A stretch of 41,470 bases of DNA from Chryseobacterium sp. YIM B08800. Its GTDB lineage: Bacteria; Bacteroidota; Bacteroidia; Flavobacteriales; Weeksellaceae. Each line of letters starts with the position of its first letter. The stretch's first letter is position 1. The stretch is from NCBI RefSeq assembly GCF_026163565.1, contig NZ_JAPDKN010000051.1:1-41470 (forward strand), read 5' to 3'. Shown here piece by piece: positions 15,629-24,648 of the stretch. The position numbers and the translations under genes were made by a program. The notes beneath the pieces were generated by a model. It searched no databases. It was given only the letters and a program-made list of their open reading frames with translations, and was not told the origin of the DNA.

Positions 15629-16885
15629 TTAAAAAAGCGTCAATTGCTGCGAAAACTGATTCTGAAATTTCGACTGACTTCCGCCAATGATCAACTTCCT
15701 TAAATTCAAATCAGTCAAATGTTTTAAAAATGGATTTCCATAGGTAAAATCAATAAAATATTTTGCACGATTTACAGCGGCTCCTAATTTTTTAAGATGA
15801 TCGATATTCAAGATCTGAAATTTTCTTGCACTTACAATTTTCTGTGCAGTTTTCACACCAATTCCTGGAATTCTTAAGATCATTTTATAATCTGCAGTTT
15901 GAAGATTGACAGGAAACTGATCCAAGTGTCTCAAAGCCCAGCTTAATTTCGGATCGACTTCCAAATCCAGAAAAGGCATATTAAAATCTAAAATTTCATC
16001 TGCTTTAAAACCATAAAAACGCATTAACCAATCTGATTGATACAAACGGTTTTCTCTTAAAACAGGAACTTCTGAAGTTATTGCCGGTAAACGATTATCG
16101 ACTGTAACCGGAATGTAACCCGAATAATAAACCCGTTTCATTCCGTAATTTTTGTAAAAATGATCGGCAACTTTAATGATTTGTAAATCGTTTTCGTTGG
16201 TTGCTCCCACAATCATTTGTGTAGATTGACCAGCCGGAGCAAATTTCGGAATGCTTCTGATGATTTTCTTTTCATCTTTATATTGCTGAATTCCTTTTTG
16301 AACAATCCTCATTGGCTGAAGCATATCTTCACGATTTTTATCCGGAGCTAATAATTTTAAGCCAGACTCTGTCGGAATTTCGAGATTGACAGATAATCGG
16401 TCTGCGTAAAGTGCTGCTTCATTCATCAAATCATCACTTGCTCCCGGAATTGATTTCAAATGAATATATCCGTTGAAATTGTGTTCGGTTCGCAGTTTTT
16501 TGGCAACCCTTACCAGACGTTCCATCGTTGTATCGGCATCTTTGAAAATTCCTGAACTTAAAAATAGACCTTCAATATAATTTCTGCGGTAAAAACTGAT
16601 GGTTAAATCAACCACTTCTTCCACGGTAAAAGCAGCACGTTTAATATCATTCGATTTTCTGGAAACGCAATAAATGCAATCGTAAATGCAATGATTGGTC
16701 AAAAGGATTTTGAGAAGAGAAACACAGCGACCATCTTCAGTATAAGTGTGGCAAATTCCACTTGCTGAACTGTCGCCTAAACCACCGTTGTTTTTTCTTT
16801 TTCCGCCGCTTGATGAACATGAAACATCATACTTCGCCGCATCTGCAAGTATTTCCAGTTTCTCTTTTATGCGGTCAAAATTCAT
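15629..16885 (-). CDS. TIGR03916-type radical SAM protein, putative DNA modification or repair
   Basis: This 418-residue radical SAM enzyme has the cluster motif Cys66-x3-Cys70-x2-Cys73 (NHCIYDCIYCVS). It is preceded by CSSSGGKRKNNG and GICHTYTEDGRCVSLLKIL, which are typical of the TIGR03916 family. A TIM-barrel core follows (about 60-300), with GLFLSSGIFKDADTTMERL and IPGASDDLMNEAA. The C-terminus holds a helix-hairpin-helix (about 342-365, LRIPGIGVKTAQKIVSARKF), which points to DNA binding. The family is predicted to act on DNA together with TIGR03915, encoded downstream here but separated by a peptidase gene. A TTTG-N17-TAAGTTTG promoter lies upstream. Confidence 0.88.
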   Translation of the reverse strand: MNFDRIKEKLEILADAAKYDVSCSSSGGKRKNNGGLGDSSASGICHTYTEDGRCVSLLKILLTNHCIYDCIYCVSRKSNDIKRAAFTVEEVVDLTISFYRRNYIEGLFLSSGIFKDADTTMERLVRVAKKLRTEHNFNGYIHLKSIPGASDDLMNEAALYADRLSVNLEIPTESGLKLLAPDKNREDMLQPMRIVQKGIQQYKDEKKIIRSIPKFAPAGQSTQMIVGATNENDLQIIKVADHFYKNYGMKRVYYSGYIPVTVDNRLPAITSEVPVLRENRLYQSDWLMRFYGFKADEILDFNMPFLDLEVDPKLSWALRHLDQFPVNLQTADYKMILRIPGIGVKTAQKIVSARKFQILNIDHLKKLGAAVNRAKYFIDFTYGNPFLKHLTDLNLRKLIIGGSQSKFQNQFSQQLTLF

Positions 16886-16971
16886 TTAAATAAATATTTT
16901 AAAATTGGAAAATTCAGTAAGATTTTAAGCAAAATTAAGTCCAAAATTGAGAAAAGTCAGTGTTTTTAAAA

Positions 16972-17000
16972 CAAACTTATCCACATATTTCCAAAGCAAA
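16972..17000 (-). promoter_or_regulatory. promoter of the radical SAM gene
   Basis: On the minus strand TTTG (17000-16997), 17 bases, then TAAGTTTG (16979-16972) match the flavobacterial consensus. The predicted leader is about 80 bases. Confidence 0.55.
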
Positions 17001-17083
17001 ATTAGTATATTTACGGTCATTAAATTTATGAGTGAAATCGTAAAAATTACGATGACATACAAGACATAAAAAATATTATCCAT

Positions 17084-18412
17084 ATGAATCATAAACCGGT
17101 AGAAGGTTTTTCTAAATTAACCAAACAGGGAAAAATAGACTGGCTTGTTAACGAATATCTCGAAGGAAACCAGGATTATCAAAATATACTCAATCAATAT
17201 TGGAACGAAAATGCAGATTTACAGAAACTTCACGATGAGTTTTCTGAAAATACAATCTCCAATTTTTATATGCCTTACGGAATTGCACCTAATTTTTTAA
17301 TCAATGGAAAATTATTTGCTTTGCCAATGGCGGTGGAAGAAAGTTCGGTAGTTGCGGCGGCTTCAAAAGCAGCAAAATTCTGGATCGATAAAGGAGGTTT
17401 TAAAACGACCATTATTAACACCGAAAAATTAGGACACACGCATTTTATCATCGATGTTGAATCTCACAAACTGCAACATTTTTTTAATTTCAATTTAAAG
17501 AAAAAACTGTTTGAGGCAACAGAAGCGATTACGGCAAACATGAGAAATCGTGGCGGTGGAATTTTAGATATAAAATTGATTGACAAAACTTCTGAAATGC
17601 CCAATTATTATCAGCTGAAAGCAAGTTTTGATACGGTAGATTCTATGGGAGCCAACTTTATCAATTCATGTTTGGAGCAGTTTGGAAAAACGTTGAAGCA
17701 GGAAATTGTCATCAGTGAAGATTTTACTCAGGAAGAGAAAAATTCTTTGCAGATCGTGATGAATATTCTTTCCAATTTCACTCCGGATTGTGTGGTAAGA
17801 GCGGAAGTTTCGTGTAAAATTGAAGATTTAAAAGACGACAGTGGAATTTCAAACGAAGAGTTTGCGAGAAAATTCAAACAGGCAGTTACGATTGCTGAAA
17901 TTGAACCTTTCCGTGCGACGACTCACAATAAAGGAATTATGAACGGCGTTGATGCTGTAGTTATTGCAACCGGAAATGATTTCAGAGCAACTGAAGCTTG
18001 TGCGCATGCTTATGCTTCAAAAGACGGAAAATATTCTTCGTTGACGCATTGTACAATTGATAATGGAGTTTTCAGATTCTGGATCGATCTTCCGATTTCT
18101 GTAGGAGTTGTGGGTGGTTTGACGAATCTTCATCCTTTGGTAAAATTCTCTTTGGCACTTCTTGGAAAACCTTCTGCTCAGGAATTGATGAGTATCTTGG
18201 CGGTTTCAGGATTGGCTCAGAATTTTGGAGCGCTTCGTTCTTTGGTAACTACGGGAATTCAGAAAGGTCACATGAAAATGCATTTGTTGAATATTTTAAA
18301 CCAGATGGGAGCAACAGAGGAAGAAAAACAACATTTTGTGATGTATTTTAAAGATAAAACAGTGACGCATCACGAAGTTATCAACGAATTTAACAGATTA
18401 AGAGAAAAATAA
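17084..18412 (+). CDS. hydroxymethylglutaryl-CoA reductase, class II type
   Basis: This 442-residue enzyme converts HMG-CoA and mevalonate with NAD(P)H. It is the bacterial class II form without membrane anchors. Evidence includes FALPMAVEESSVVAAASKAAKFW (catalytic Glu at 85 or 86), THNKGIMNGVDAVVIATGNDFRATEACAHAYA (catalytic Lys and Asp), LPISVGVVGGLT, and GHMKMH near the C-terminus (catalytic His). In flavobacteria this type serves the mevalonate route to isoprenoids. The gene starts an overlapping set of four: its stop overlaps the next ATG (TAATG). A TATATTTA box near 17006-17013 may be its -7 element. Confidence 0.93.
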   Translation: MNHKPVEGFSKLTKQGKIDWLVNEYLEGNQDYQNILNQYWNENADLQKLHDEFSENTISNFYMPYGIAPNFLINGKLFALPMAVEESSVVAAASKAAKFWIDKGGFKTTIINTEKLGHTHFIIDVESHKLQHFFNFNLKKKLFEATEAITANMRNRGGGILDIKLIDKTSEMPNYYQLKASFDTVDSMGANFINSCLEQFGKTLKQEIVISEDFTQEEKNSLQIVMNILSNFTPDCVVRAEVSCKIEDLKDDSGISNEEFARKFKQAVTIAEIEPFRATTHNKGIMNGVDAVVIATGNDFRATEACAHAYASKDGKYSSLTHCTIDNGVFRFWIDLPISVGVVGGLTNLHPLVKFSLALLGKPSAQELMSILAVSGLAQNFGALRSLVTTGIQKGHMKMHLLNILNQMGATEEEKQHFVMYFKDKTVTHHEVINEFNRLREK

Positions 18413-18579
18413 TGATACAAATCATTTTGGCTGTTTTATTTGTTGTGTTTGGATTCTTTCTTAAACAAACAAATCACCCCGGTTTTAGAGGTTCAAAAAA
18501 ATTTTGGAAGATGTTTGTTATTTTGGGAGGTGTAATCTTGCTTAGCAGGTTGGTTTCATATTTTTTACATCCTTTGTAG
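18412..18579 (+). CDS. small membrane protein (55 aa) overlapping both neighbours
   Basis: This short gene begins with the ATG inside TAATG at the end of the HMG-CoA reductase gene. It ends with the TAG whose G is the first base of the next GTG start. It encodes 55 residues with two hydrophobic segments (about 2-17 and 34-46) joined by a basic turn (KQTNHPGFRGSKKFWK). The pattern is that of a small two-helix inner-membrane protein. The family is not named. Double overlap with its neighbours strongly supports that it is translated. Confidence 0.7.
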   Translation: MIQIILAVLFVVFGFFLKQTNHPGFRGSKKFWKMFVILGGVILLSRLVSYFLHPL

Positions 18580-19649
18580 TGAAAAAGAAATTTTTATTCT
18601 TCCTTTTGATTTCCGGTTTAAGTTTTTCGCAACAGAAAAATTTAAAAATAACTGATTTACAACCTAAATCTGAAGATTTTGCTTTCCCTAAAGTTTCGTA
18701 TGCTGAAAAACCTTTGGTTGAAAACAAAATCAATACATTCTTGCAGGTCAATCAGCTTGAATATATTCCCGGTTCAGTAGGAAGTCCTTCTAAATTGGTA
18801 TCTACAGGAAAAACTTCTTACTCCAACTACGTTTATTTTTATAGTTGGGAAAAACTGGAAACGCCTAAAAATATTTTAAGTATTGCCATTAATGGAGAAG
18901 CTTCAGGAGCCTATCCTGAAGGTTTTGATATTTGGAAGAATTTCGATTTGAGAACGGGAAATGTAATCAACGCTAAAGATTTATTTCAACCTAATTCAAT
19001 AAAAACTGTTGAAGGTTTAATTCAGAAAAATATTAAGAAAGAAGTCAATGATTTTCTTGCAGCATTAAAATCTGAGAAAAATCCTTCGGAGGAAGTTTTA
19101 GACCAAATCGCTATTTATGAAGATTGTTTTACCAATTTTACTTTAGATGGGATTGAATATTATTTTGCAAAGGATAAAATCAGATTCATTGCCGGAAGAT
19201 GTTCTAATCATGCGATGAGAGCGCTAGATGAATTGGGAAGTCATGTTGTGGAATTTCCTTACCAAGATTTGGAAAAATATTGGAGCTCGTATGCAAAGAA
19301 TTTACTCTCAGGTTCTGAAAAAGTTGATAAAACAAGTCTTGATAATAAGCTGTATCATGGAAAAATCGACGGAAAATATCCAATTACTGTTTTGATTGAT
19401 AAAATATATGATGATGGTTCTTTTTCTGCAAAATATTGGTACGATAAAAATAAAAAACTGATCGAGTGGAACGGTAAATTAAAAGGTAACCATATTTCTA
19501 TTATTGAAAATGATTATTACAGCGAAGAAACAAATCAGTGGATTTTCAGAGCGTTGGTTGAAGCAGATTTACAAGGGAATAAGATCTCCGGAACTTGGCA
19601 GGATCATAAAACAAAGAAATATTTAAAACTAGAATTAGAAGAATTATAA
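18579..19649 (+). CDS. exported protein, possibly DUF3298-like
   Basis: This 356-residue protein starts at GTG sharing one base with the preceding stop. It has a signal peptide (MKKKFLFFLLISGLSFSQQ). Residues about 85-245 show a pattern like the DUF3298/RsiV-type domain: EGFDIWKNFDLRTGNVINAKDLF, later NFTLDGIEYYFAKDKIRFIAG, then a VVEFPYQDL segment. A C-terminal beta-rich part (about 265-356) has KIDGKYPITVLIDKIYDDG and GKISGTWQDH-like motifs. Its role is unknown; the location is probably periplasmic. It is translationally coupled within the HMG-CoA reductase operon. The domain name is tentative. Confidence 0.6.
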   Translation: MKKKFLFFLLISGLSFSQQKNLKITDLQPKSEDFAFPKVSYAEKPLVENKINTFLQVNQLEYIPGSVGSPSKLVSTGKTSYSNYVYFYSWEKLETPKNILSIAINGEASGAYPEGFDIWKNFDLRTGNVINAKDLFQPNSIKTVEGLIQKNIKKEVNDFLAALKSEKNPSEEVLDQIAIYEDCFTNFTLDGIEYYFAKDKIRFIAGRCSNHAMRALDELGSHVVEFPYQDLEKYWSSYAKNLLSGSEKVDKTSLDNKLYHGKIDGKYPITVLIDKIYDDGSFSAKYWYDKNKKLIEWNGKLKGNHISIIENDYYSEETNQWIFRALVEADLQGNKISGTWQDHKTKKYLKLELEEL

Positions 19650-19650
19650 A

Positions 19651-20037
19651 ATGAAAACAATTACTTTAGTCTTTGGTGCCGTTTACGGAATGTTATCCGT
19701 AATTTTAGGTGCTTTTGGAGCTCATGCTTTAAAGAAAATTTTGTCTGTGGAAAGACTTGAAAGTTTTGAAACAGGAGTAAGATATCAAATGTACGCTGCG
19801 TTCTTTTTGCTGATTGCAGGATATATTTTAAAATTTGACACTTCATCTCAAAAATGGATTTCTATTCTGATGATTGTAGGAACAATGCTTTTTTCTTTCA
19901 GTATTTATTTTTTAAGTCTGCAGGATTATTTAGGAGCAAACCTTAAATTTTTAGGACCAATTACTCCACTTGGAGGATTGTTTATGATTTTAGCTTGGTT
20001 AATGCTTATTTTTTATTTTGTGAAGAATAAGATTTAA
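19651..20037 (+). CDS. DUF423-family membrane protein
   Basis: This 128-residue inner-membrane protein has four hydrophobic helices (about 4-25, 46-62, 69-91 and 100-124). It carries the family pattern GAFGAHALKK near the start, FETGVRYQMYAAFFLL, and ITPLGGLFMILAWLML near the end. DUF423 proteins are widespread and have no established function. It starts one base after the previous gene, completing a tightly packed four-gene operon. No terminator is visible directly after it. Confidence 0.88.
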   Translation: MKTITLVFGAVYGMLSVILGAFGAHALKKILSVERLESFETGVRYQMYAAFFLLIAGYILKFDTSSQKWISILMIVGTMLFSFSIYFLSLQDYLGANLKFLGPITPLGGLFMILAWLMLIFYFVKNKI

Positions 20038-20404
20038 TTATAAAAAATTCTTTGACTTCGCTCAGACTAACACTGTTAAATATTACATGTAACGCGTTGT
20101 GCATCTTGTAAATATCTTTAATGATCGGTATTTAAAGTTGTATTTCTTGGCTAAATGAAATGCCTTTGTTTATCTTAAAAAAAGCATTTATTGTAAAAAC
20201 TTTGTTTGCCTTGGCGGTAAAAAACGCAAGGATATACAAAGAGTTTAATAAAAATACTGAAATAAAGGTAAACAGAGCCGTTTCACTTATTTTCGAAAGA
20301 CAAAGATTCAAAATGCACAACGGATTCCATATGATATTAGCGAAGTTGAAGCATTTCTCAAAACATTTACAAATGATGATCGTAATTTTAAAAAATAAAT
20401 TAAA
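20038..20404. other. gap with distant inverted repeat and possible gene remnant
   Basis: No complete gene is convincing here. CGTTGTGCAT (20095-20104) and ATGCACAACG (20313-20322) form a perfect 10-base inverted repeat 208 bases apart. Inside is a small hairpin CCTTGGCG/CGCAAGG (20209-20231). A stop-bounded frame at 20261-20398 reads protein-like at its end (IPYDISEVEAFLKTF). The sequence may be a decayed gene or small mobile element. Confidence 0.3.
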
Positions 20405-21682
20405 ATGAAAATCAACAGAAGACGTCGCTTAATACGAACTTTTAATCTTTTGGATCAACCCATAAAGTTTAATCCTTTCGTATTCAGCCGTACTTTTTTT
20501 ATGTGGGCAATTACAGGTTTAGTTGGCGGAATTATCGCTGGATTATACTGGATTGTTCTCGAACATTTTACCGAGTTTTTACATCACTTCCAAGGCTGGA
20601 TGGTAATTCCAACAATGGCAATTTCAGGTCTTTTGGCAGGTTTGGTCATTCATTTTATTGGCGATCCGGGAGAAATTCATTTGATCGTTAATAACATCAG
20701 ATTTAATAAAGGAAAATTAGAACCTAAAAATAATCCTTCTATGATCTTGTCGTCACTTTTTTGTGTGGCATCGGGTGGAAGTCTTGGTCCGGAAGCACCT
20801 TTGGTTCAGGTTACTGGTTCTACGGGAACTTATTTGGGGAAACTTTTTAGGCTGAAAGGAGAAGAGTTACGCTCTTTAAGTATTGCAGGAATGGCTTCCG
20901 GTTTTACGGCACTTTTTGGTGCTCCACTTGGTGGAAGTTTATTTTCTCTTGAAATTCTTCATCACAAACATGCTGTAGAATATTATAAAGCGATTATTCC
21001 GGCTTTGGTAGCGAGCTGTTTCAGTTATCTGATGTTTGCTTTGATTATTCATTTGGGAATCGGAGCGACATGGGATTTGAAAGCCTATCATTACACAGGA
21101 GTTTACGATTTTGCCTATGCAACAGCTTTCGGAATTGTAGGAACTTTGTTTGGCTGGATTTTTATTTTCGTTGTTAAATTTTTCAAAAAAGCTTTTGAAT
21201 ACAGAAAATTTCCAATCTACATCAAAACTTTAGTGGGTGGAATTTTATTGGGGATCATTGCTTTCTATTTTCCATTGACGAGATATTTTGGACACAATGA
21301 AATCAATCAGTTAATCAACGGAAATTACGCCCTGAATTTTTTAATTATCATTTTAATTTTTAAAATTTTAGCCATTGCGATCACTGTAACTTCAGGATGG
21401 AGAGGTGGTTTCATCATTCCGTTGTTTTTTGTAGGAACTACTTTGGGGTTGATTATTCATCATTTATTTCCATCAGTTGACACCACTCTAGCAATTGTAA
21501 GCTGTATGGCTGCGATCAATGCATGTGTTACGAGAACGCCGATGAGTACCACTATTATTTTGGGAACTTTAACAGGCTTTACCTATTTCGTACCGATACT
21601 TTTTGCAAGTTTAACGGGTTATTTTCTAGCTCCGAAAATTCCGTTCATCGGTTCACAGGCTAAAGAATTGACTGAAGAATAA
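20405..21682 (+). CDS. ClC-family chloride channel or transporter
   Basis: This 425-residue integral membrane protein of the ClC family moves chloride or related anions across the inner membrane, either as a channel or as a proton antiporter. It has about ten hydrophobic helices. Selectivity-filter-like segments are visible: GGSLGPEAPLVQVTG (the GxxGPE loop), then GFTALFGAPLGGSLFSLEIL, and SGWRGGFIIPLFFVGTTLG (the GxFxP region). There are no C-terminal CBS domains, as in short bacterial members. It stands alone, with a strong terminator after it. The substrate could also be fluoride, but the Clc-F signature is not evident. Confidence 0.9.
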   Translation: MKINRRRRLIRTFNLLDQPIKFNPFVFSRTFFMWAITGLVGGIIAGLYWIVLEHFTEFLHHFQGWMVIPTMAISGLLAGLVIHFIGDPGEIHLIVNNIRFNKGKLEPKNNPSMILSSLFCVASGGSLGPEAPLVQVTGSTGTYLGKLFRLKGEELRSLSIAGMASGFTALFGAPLGGSLFSLEILHHKHAVEYYKAIIPALVASCFSYLMFALIIHLGIGATWDLKAYHYTGVYDFAYATAFGIVGTLFGWIFIFVVKFFKKAFEYRKFPIYIKTLVGGILLGIIAFYFPLTRYFGHNEINQLINGNYALNFLIIILIFKILAIAITVTSGWRGGFIIPLFFVGTTLGLIIHHLFPSVDTTLAIVSCMAAINACVTRTPMSTTIILGTLTGFTYFVPILFASLTGYFLAPKIPFIGSQAKELTEE

Positions 21683-21700
21683 AAACAGATTAAATACATT

Positions 21701-21735
21701 AAAAAAGTTCAGGTTATGCCTGAACTTTTTGTTTT
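21701..21735 (+). terminator. terminator of the ClC gene
   Basis: AAAAAGTTCAGG pairs with CCTGAACTTTTT around a short loop, followed by GTTTT. Confidence 0.85.
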
Positions 21736-21781
21736 CTCACAAATTTCGGAGATTATGTAGTTTTTTTATCTGCTCAATTTG

Positions 21782-21932
21782 AAAAATCTGCGAGAGAAAA
21801 TTTAACATTAAGATTTATGAAGAAGTTTAGAATAATTAAGTTGAGCTTCACTTTAAGCGCATCACTTAAAAAATCTATTTGATTTTCCTTAATAAACCTT
21901 AACTGCTTAAATCTTCTTAATGGTTAAAAAAA
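21782..21932. repeat. degenerate intergenic repeat phrases, shared with 35505-35557
   Basis: AAATCTGCGAGAGAAAA (21784-21800) recurs with one change at 35541-35557. TTCTTAATGGTTAAAAAAA (21914-21932) recurs with one inserted T at 35505-35524. The gap holds no gene. These look like dispersed non-coding phrases of this genome. Confidence 0.4.
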
Positions 21933-21936
21933 TATT

Positions 21937-23340
21937 TTACAGTGTGAAATTCTCCTTCATCCACTTCAGCTTATTAAAGCTTTTCAGAAACTTTGTTCTG
22001 ATTGAAATAAATTTTTCCTGCGCTTCAATCACTTTATTTTCCCTTGAATTGATTAGGAAAAGCGAGCTTTCACCATTGCTGTATCTCGTTTCTTCAGCGT
22101 AAAGCAGTTTTCTATAATTCAGTAAATTATTTCTCGACAGATCAATTTGAGTATGATAGTTTTGAATCTCGTTTTTGTAAGTTTCAATTTTTACATCGAG
22201 CTCTCTGATTTTCATATTGATGTCTAGCTGATTTTGATCTAATTTGATCTTCGCCATCTGATAATTGGCTCTTGCTTCTCTTTGAAAAATAGGGATTTCA
22301 AGCTTTAAACCATATTGAAAATTATGATCAAATAATGGAAGATAATCTGCGGAGTAATTTTCTTTGTTGAAAAAATTATAAGTGAAATCTACTTTCGGAA
22401 GAAAGCTTTGCCATTTAACACGTCTTTCGCTTTCGAGAATATTTTGCTTTTGATTATAATATAAAATCGATCGATGCATATTGATTTGTCTTGAATTGAT
22501 ATCATTAATGAGAAATTCAAAATCAGAATACGCCAAATGTTCATTTAGATTTTCTGAAGGATAGATCATTTCCGAAAGTTCGTAAAACTGCTGATTATCT
22601 TTCCAAAGAAACAATTGAAGTTGCTGTGTGCTTTTTACAAAACTTAAAAAAGCGTCACGTTGCTGCAATTCAAAACTTTGAAGCTGGGAAAGTGCTTCAA
22701 TCGTGTCAATTGCTGGTTTTTCACCAAATTCAAAAGTTTTTCTTGTTAATTTTAAACGCTCTTTATTGATGTCAACAATTTCAGATTTCAGTTTATAAAT
22801 TTCATAATTCTGAACCCATTCCCAATAGGTGTTTTCGGCTTTCAAAAGAAGTTCGTTCGTGAGAACAGCCTGTTCGGCTTCGGTCATTTTTAAACCGAAT
22901 TTTGCCTGATCAAGCATCGCTCTTCTCTTGTCATACAACAGATTTTTGGCTAAAGGAACCGTCACTCCGAATTGGTATAAACCGCCTTTTGTGTCGCTGT
23001 TGTTCAGTTTTTGTCCGTCAAGATGATTATAACTTCCATGTACATCAATTCCGTACCATGTTGGAATGCCGAGTTCCAGATTTTTCTGTCTGTAATAATT
23101 TGTTCCGTCAATATTTTTCTCGCCTAATTTTCCTGCTAAAATAGGATCAAAACCACCTCTTGCTCTGGTAATTTCTGCTTCAGCAATTTTGTTTTGAAGC
23201 TGATATTTTAAAGCTAAAGGATGATAGTTTTTAACAACATTGATAAATTCTGCAGCAGATATTTTTAATGAATCTTGTGCAAAATTTAAACTGGACAACA
23301 GCAGAAAAGCGAGAATGAAAATTCTATTTTGTTTTTTCAT
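21937..23340 (-). CDS. TolC-family outer membrane efflux protein
   Basis: The protein has about 467 residues from the ATG at 23340; an upstream start at 23358 would spoil the signal peptide MKKQNRIFILAFLLLSSLNFAQ. It shows the long helical repeats of TolC-like proteins (ITRARGGFDPILAGKLGE near the start, repeated Gln/Leu-rich coiled segments at about 140-230 and 340-440, and YSNGESSLFLINSRENKVIEAQ at the end). It should form the outer-membrane exit duct for the HlyD and ABC proteins encoded just upstream. Its start overlaps the HlyD gene by 17 bases, so translation is coupled. No terminator is visible after it. Confidence 0.88.
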   Translation of the reverse strand: MKKQNRIFILAFLLLSSLNFAQDSLKISAAEFINVVKNYHPLALKYQLQNKIAEAEITRARGGFDPILAGKLGEKNIDGTNYYRQKNLELGIPTWYGIDVHGSYNHLDGQKLNNSDTKGGLYQFGVTVPLAKNLLYDKRRAMLDQAKFGLKMTEAEQAVLTNELLLKAENTYWEWVQNYEIYKLKSEIVDINKERLKLTRKTFEFGEKPAIDTIEALSQLQSFELQQRDAFLSFVKSTQQLQLFLWKDNQQFYELSEMIYPSENLNEHLAYSDFEFLINDINSRQINMHRSILYYNQKQNILESERRVKWQSFLPKVDFTYNFFNKENYSADYLPLFDHNFQYGLKLEIPIFQREARANYQMAKIKLDQNQLDINMKIRELDVKIETYKNEIQNYHTQIDLSRNNLLNYRKLLYAEETRYSNGESSLFLINSRENKVIEAQEKFISIRTKFLKSFNKLKWMKENFTL

Positions 23341-24637
23341 CTTTGGCTGGTTTTGCATTGGTTACTTCATAATAATCGGGAGGGAAACCGTTGATATTTC
23401 GCCATAATTCATACCAGATCGGAACATCATTTAAGATAGCAATTCCCTGAACTCCGGTTCCCATTTTGATCTTTGGCGGCCATTTTTTTTCCTTTTCATC
23501 TTCAATAATTAACGCCTTAAACATTCCGTTTGCGCTGATGTTGCTTTCAACTGCGACTACCTTTCCTGCGAAAGTTCCGTAGCTGGAGTCTGGCCAACCT
23601 GAGAAAACAATTGCGGGAAATCCGTCAAAAATACTCATTACGCGCTGTCCTTCTTTTACCAAAGGTAGATCGACAGGCTTGATATAAATTTCTACTGCAT
23701 AATCAACGTTTGTAGGAACTACCGTTCCTATATTTTCACCATCTTTCAACACTTCACCGATCCCTGCTTTGTTCAATGAAACGATTTGTCCGTCCTGAGA
23801 AGCGATGATAAAGTACAAACCTTGTCTTGCTTTATAATTGGCCACCTGATTTTGGAGTTTGGCAATATCTCCATCACTTCCTTCAATTTGTCCCATGCTT
23901 TGAAAACGTTCGCCTTCAATTTTGCTCAGTTTTTCGTTGTAATCCTGAGTAACAGAATTTTGCTCAATTTGAGTATTGAGTATTTCCTGTTGAGTTTGGG
24001 CTACCTTATTTTCGTAAGCAGTTTTTTTGGCAATTGAATTTTGATAAGAAATACTTCTCTGTTGAAACTGAGTTAAAGAAACTAGGCCTTCATCATACAT
24101 TTTTTTCTGTCTTGCAAATTGGTCTTCCGAAAGTTTTAGTTCATTTTTAGCAGCTTCCAACTCTGCTTGTTCACCAATAAGTTTACTGTTGAGTTGAATA
24201 ATCTTAATTTTAACCTGATTTAATTTTAAATCTCGTGAAGCATTTAGCGCTTCGAGTTGGTTTTTTGTGGTTTCAACTTTAGCTTCGTAATAATCTCTTA
24301 CGCCTTTTTTAGCATCAACCTGCTGCTCAGTTCTTTGTACCAATAAAGGATCAAGATAATCGTCTTTAATTTCCGAAAGCTGTAAAAGAGTGTCGCCTTT
24401 TTTTACATAATCTCCATTTTTTACATTCCATTTGATAATTCTTCCGGGAATTGGCGAATTTAGCTGCTGTGGTCTTTGAGATTGATACAAGGAAGTTACA
24501 TTTCCTTTTACTTTGATATTCTGCGTCCAGGGAAGAAAAAGCGTAATAATTCCTGCAATGAAGATGAATAAAAACCATCGCTTTACCCTAGACTTTTTAT
24601 GAATTTGATATATTTTATCGTATGATTGTACTTGCAT
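23324..24637 (-). CDS. HlyD-family membrane fusion protein
   Basis: This 437-residue adaptor bridges the inner-membrane transporter and the TolC duct. A short cytoplasmic start is followed by one membrane helix (about 21-38), then a split biotinyl-lipoyl-like domain (PIPGRIIKWNVKNGDYVKKGDTLLQL, about 63-88; matching half IIASQDGQIVSLNKAGIGEVLKDGE). A long coiled-coil hairpin spans about 105-265, and a beta-barrel region with a C-terminal extension follows (VEIYIKPVDLPLVKEGQRV). It lies 11 bases after the ABC gene and overlaps tolC, consistent with a three-gene operon. Confidence 0.9.
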   Translation of the reverse strand: MQVQSYDKIYQIHKKSRVKRWFLFIFIAGIITLFLPWTQNIKVKGNVTSLYQSQRPQQLNSPIPGRIIKWNVKNGDYVKKGDTLLQLSEIKDDYLDPLLVQRTEQQVDAKKGVRDYYEAKVETTKNQLEALNASRDLKLNQVKIKIIQLNSKLIGEQAELEAAKNELKLSEDQFARQKKMYDEGLVSLTQFQQRSISYQNSIAKKTAYENKVAQTQQEILNTQIEQNSVTQDYNEKLSKIEGERFQSMGQIEGSDGDIAKLQNQVANYKARQGLYFIIASQDGQIVSLNKAGIGEVLKDGENIGTVVPTNVDYAVEIYIKPVDLPLVKEGQRVMSIFDGFPAIVFSGWPDSSYGTFAGKVVAVESNISANGMFKALIIEDEKEKKWPPKIKMGTGVQGIAILNDVPIWYELWRNINGFPPDYYEVTNAKPAKDEKTK

Positions 24638-24648
24638 TTTTACAGAGT

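Noticed and set aside
20160..20408. 82-codon frame before the ClC gene
   Set aside because: It overlaps the ClC start, has a Lys/Ile-rich low-complexity composition and matches no family; another frame there looks equally protein-like, so decay is more likely than a gene.
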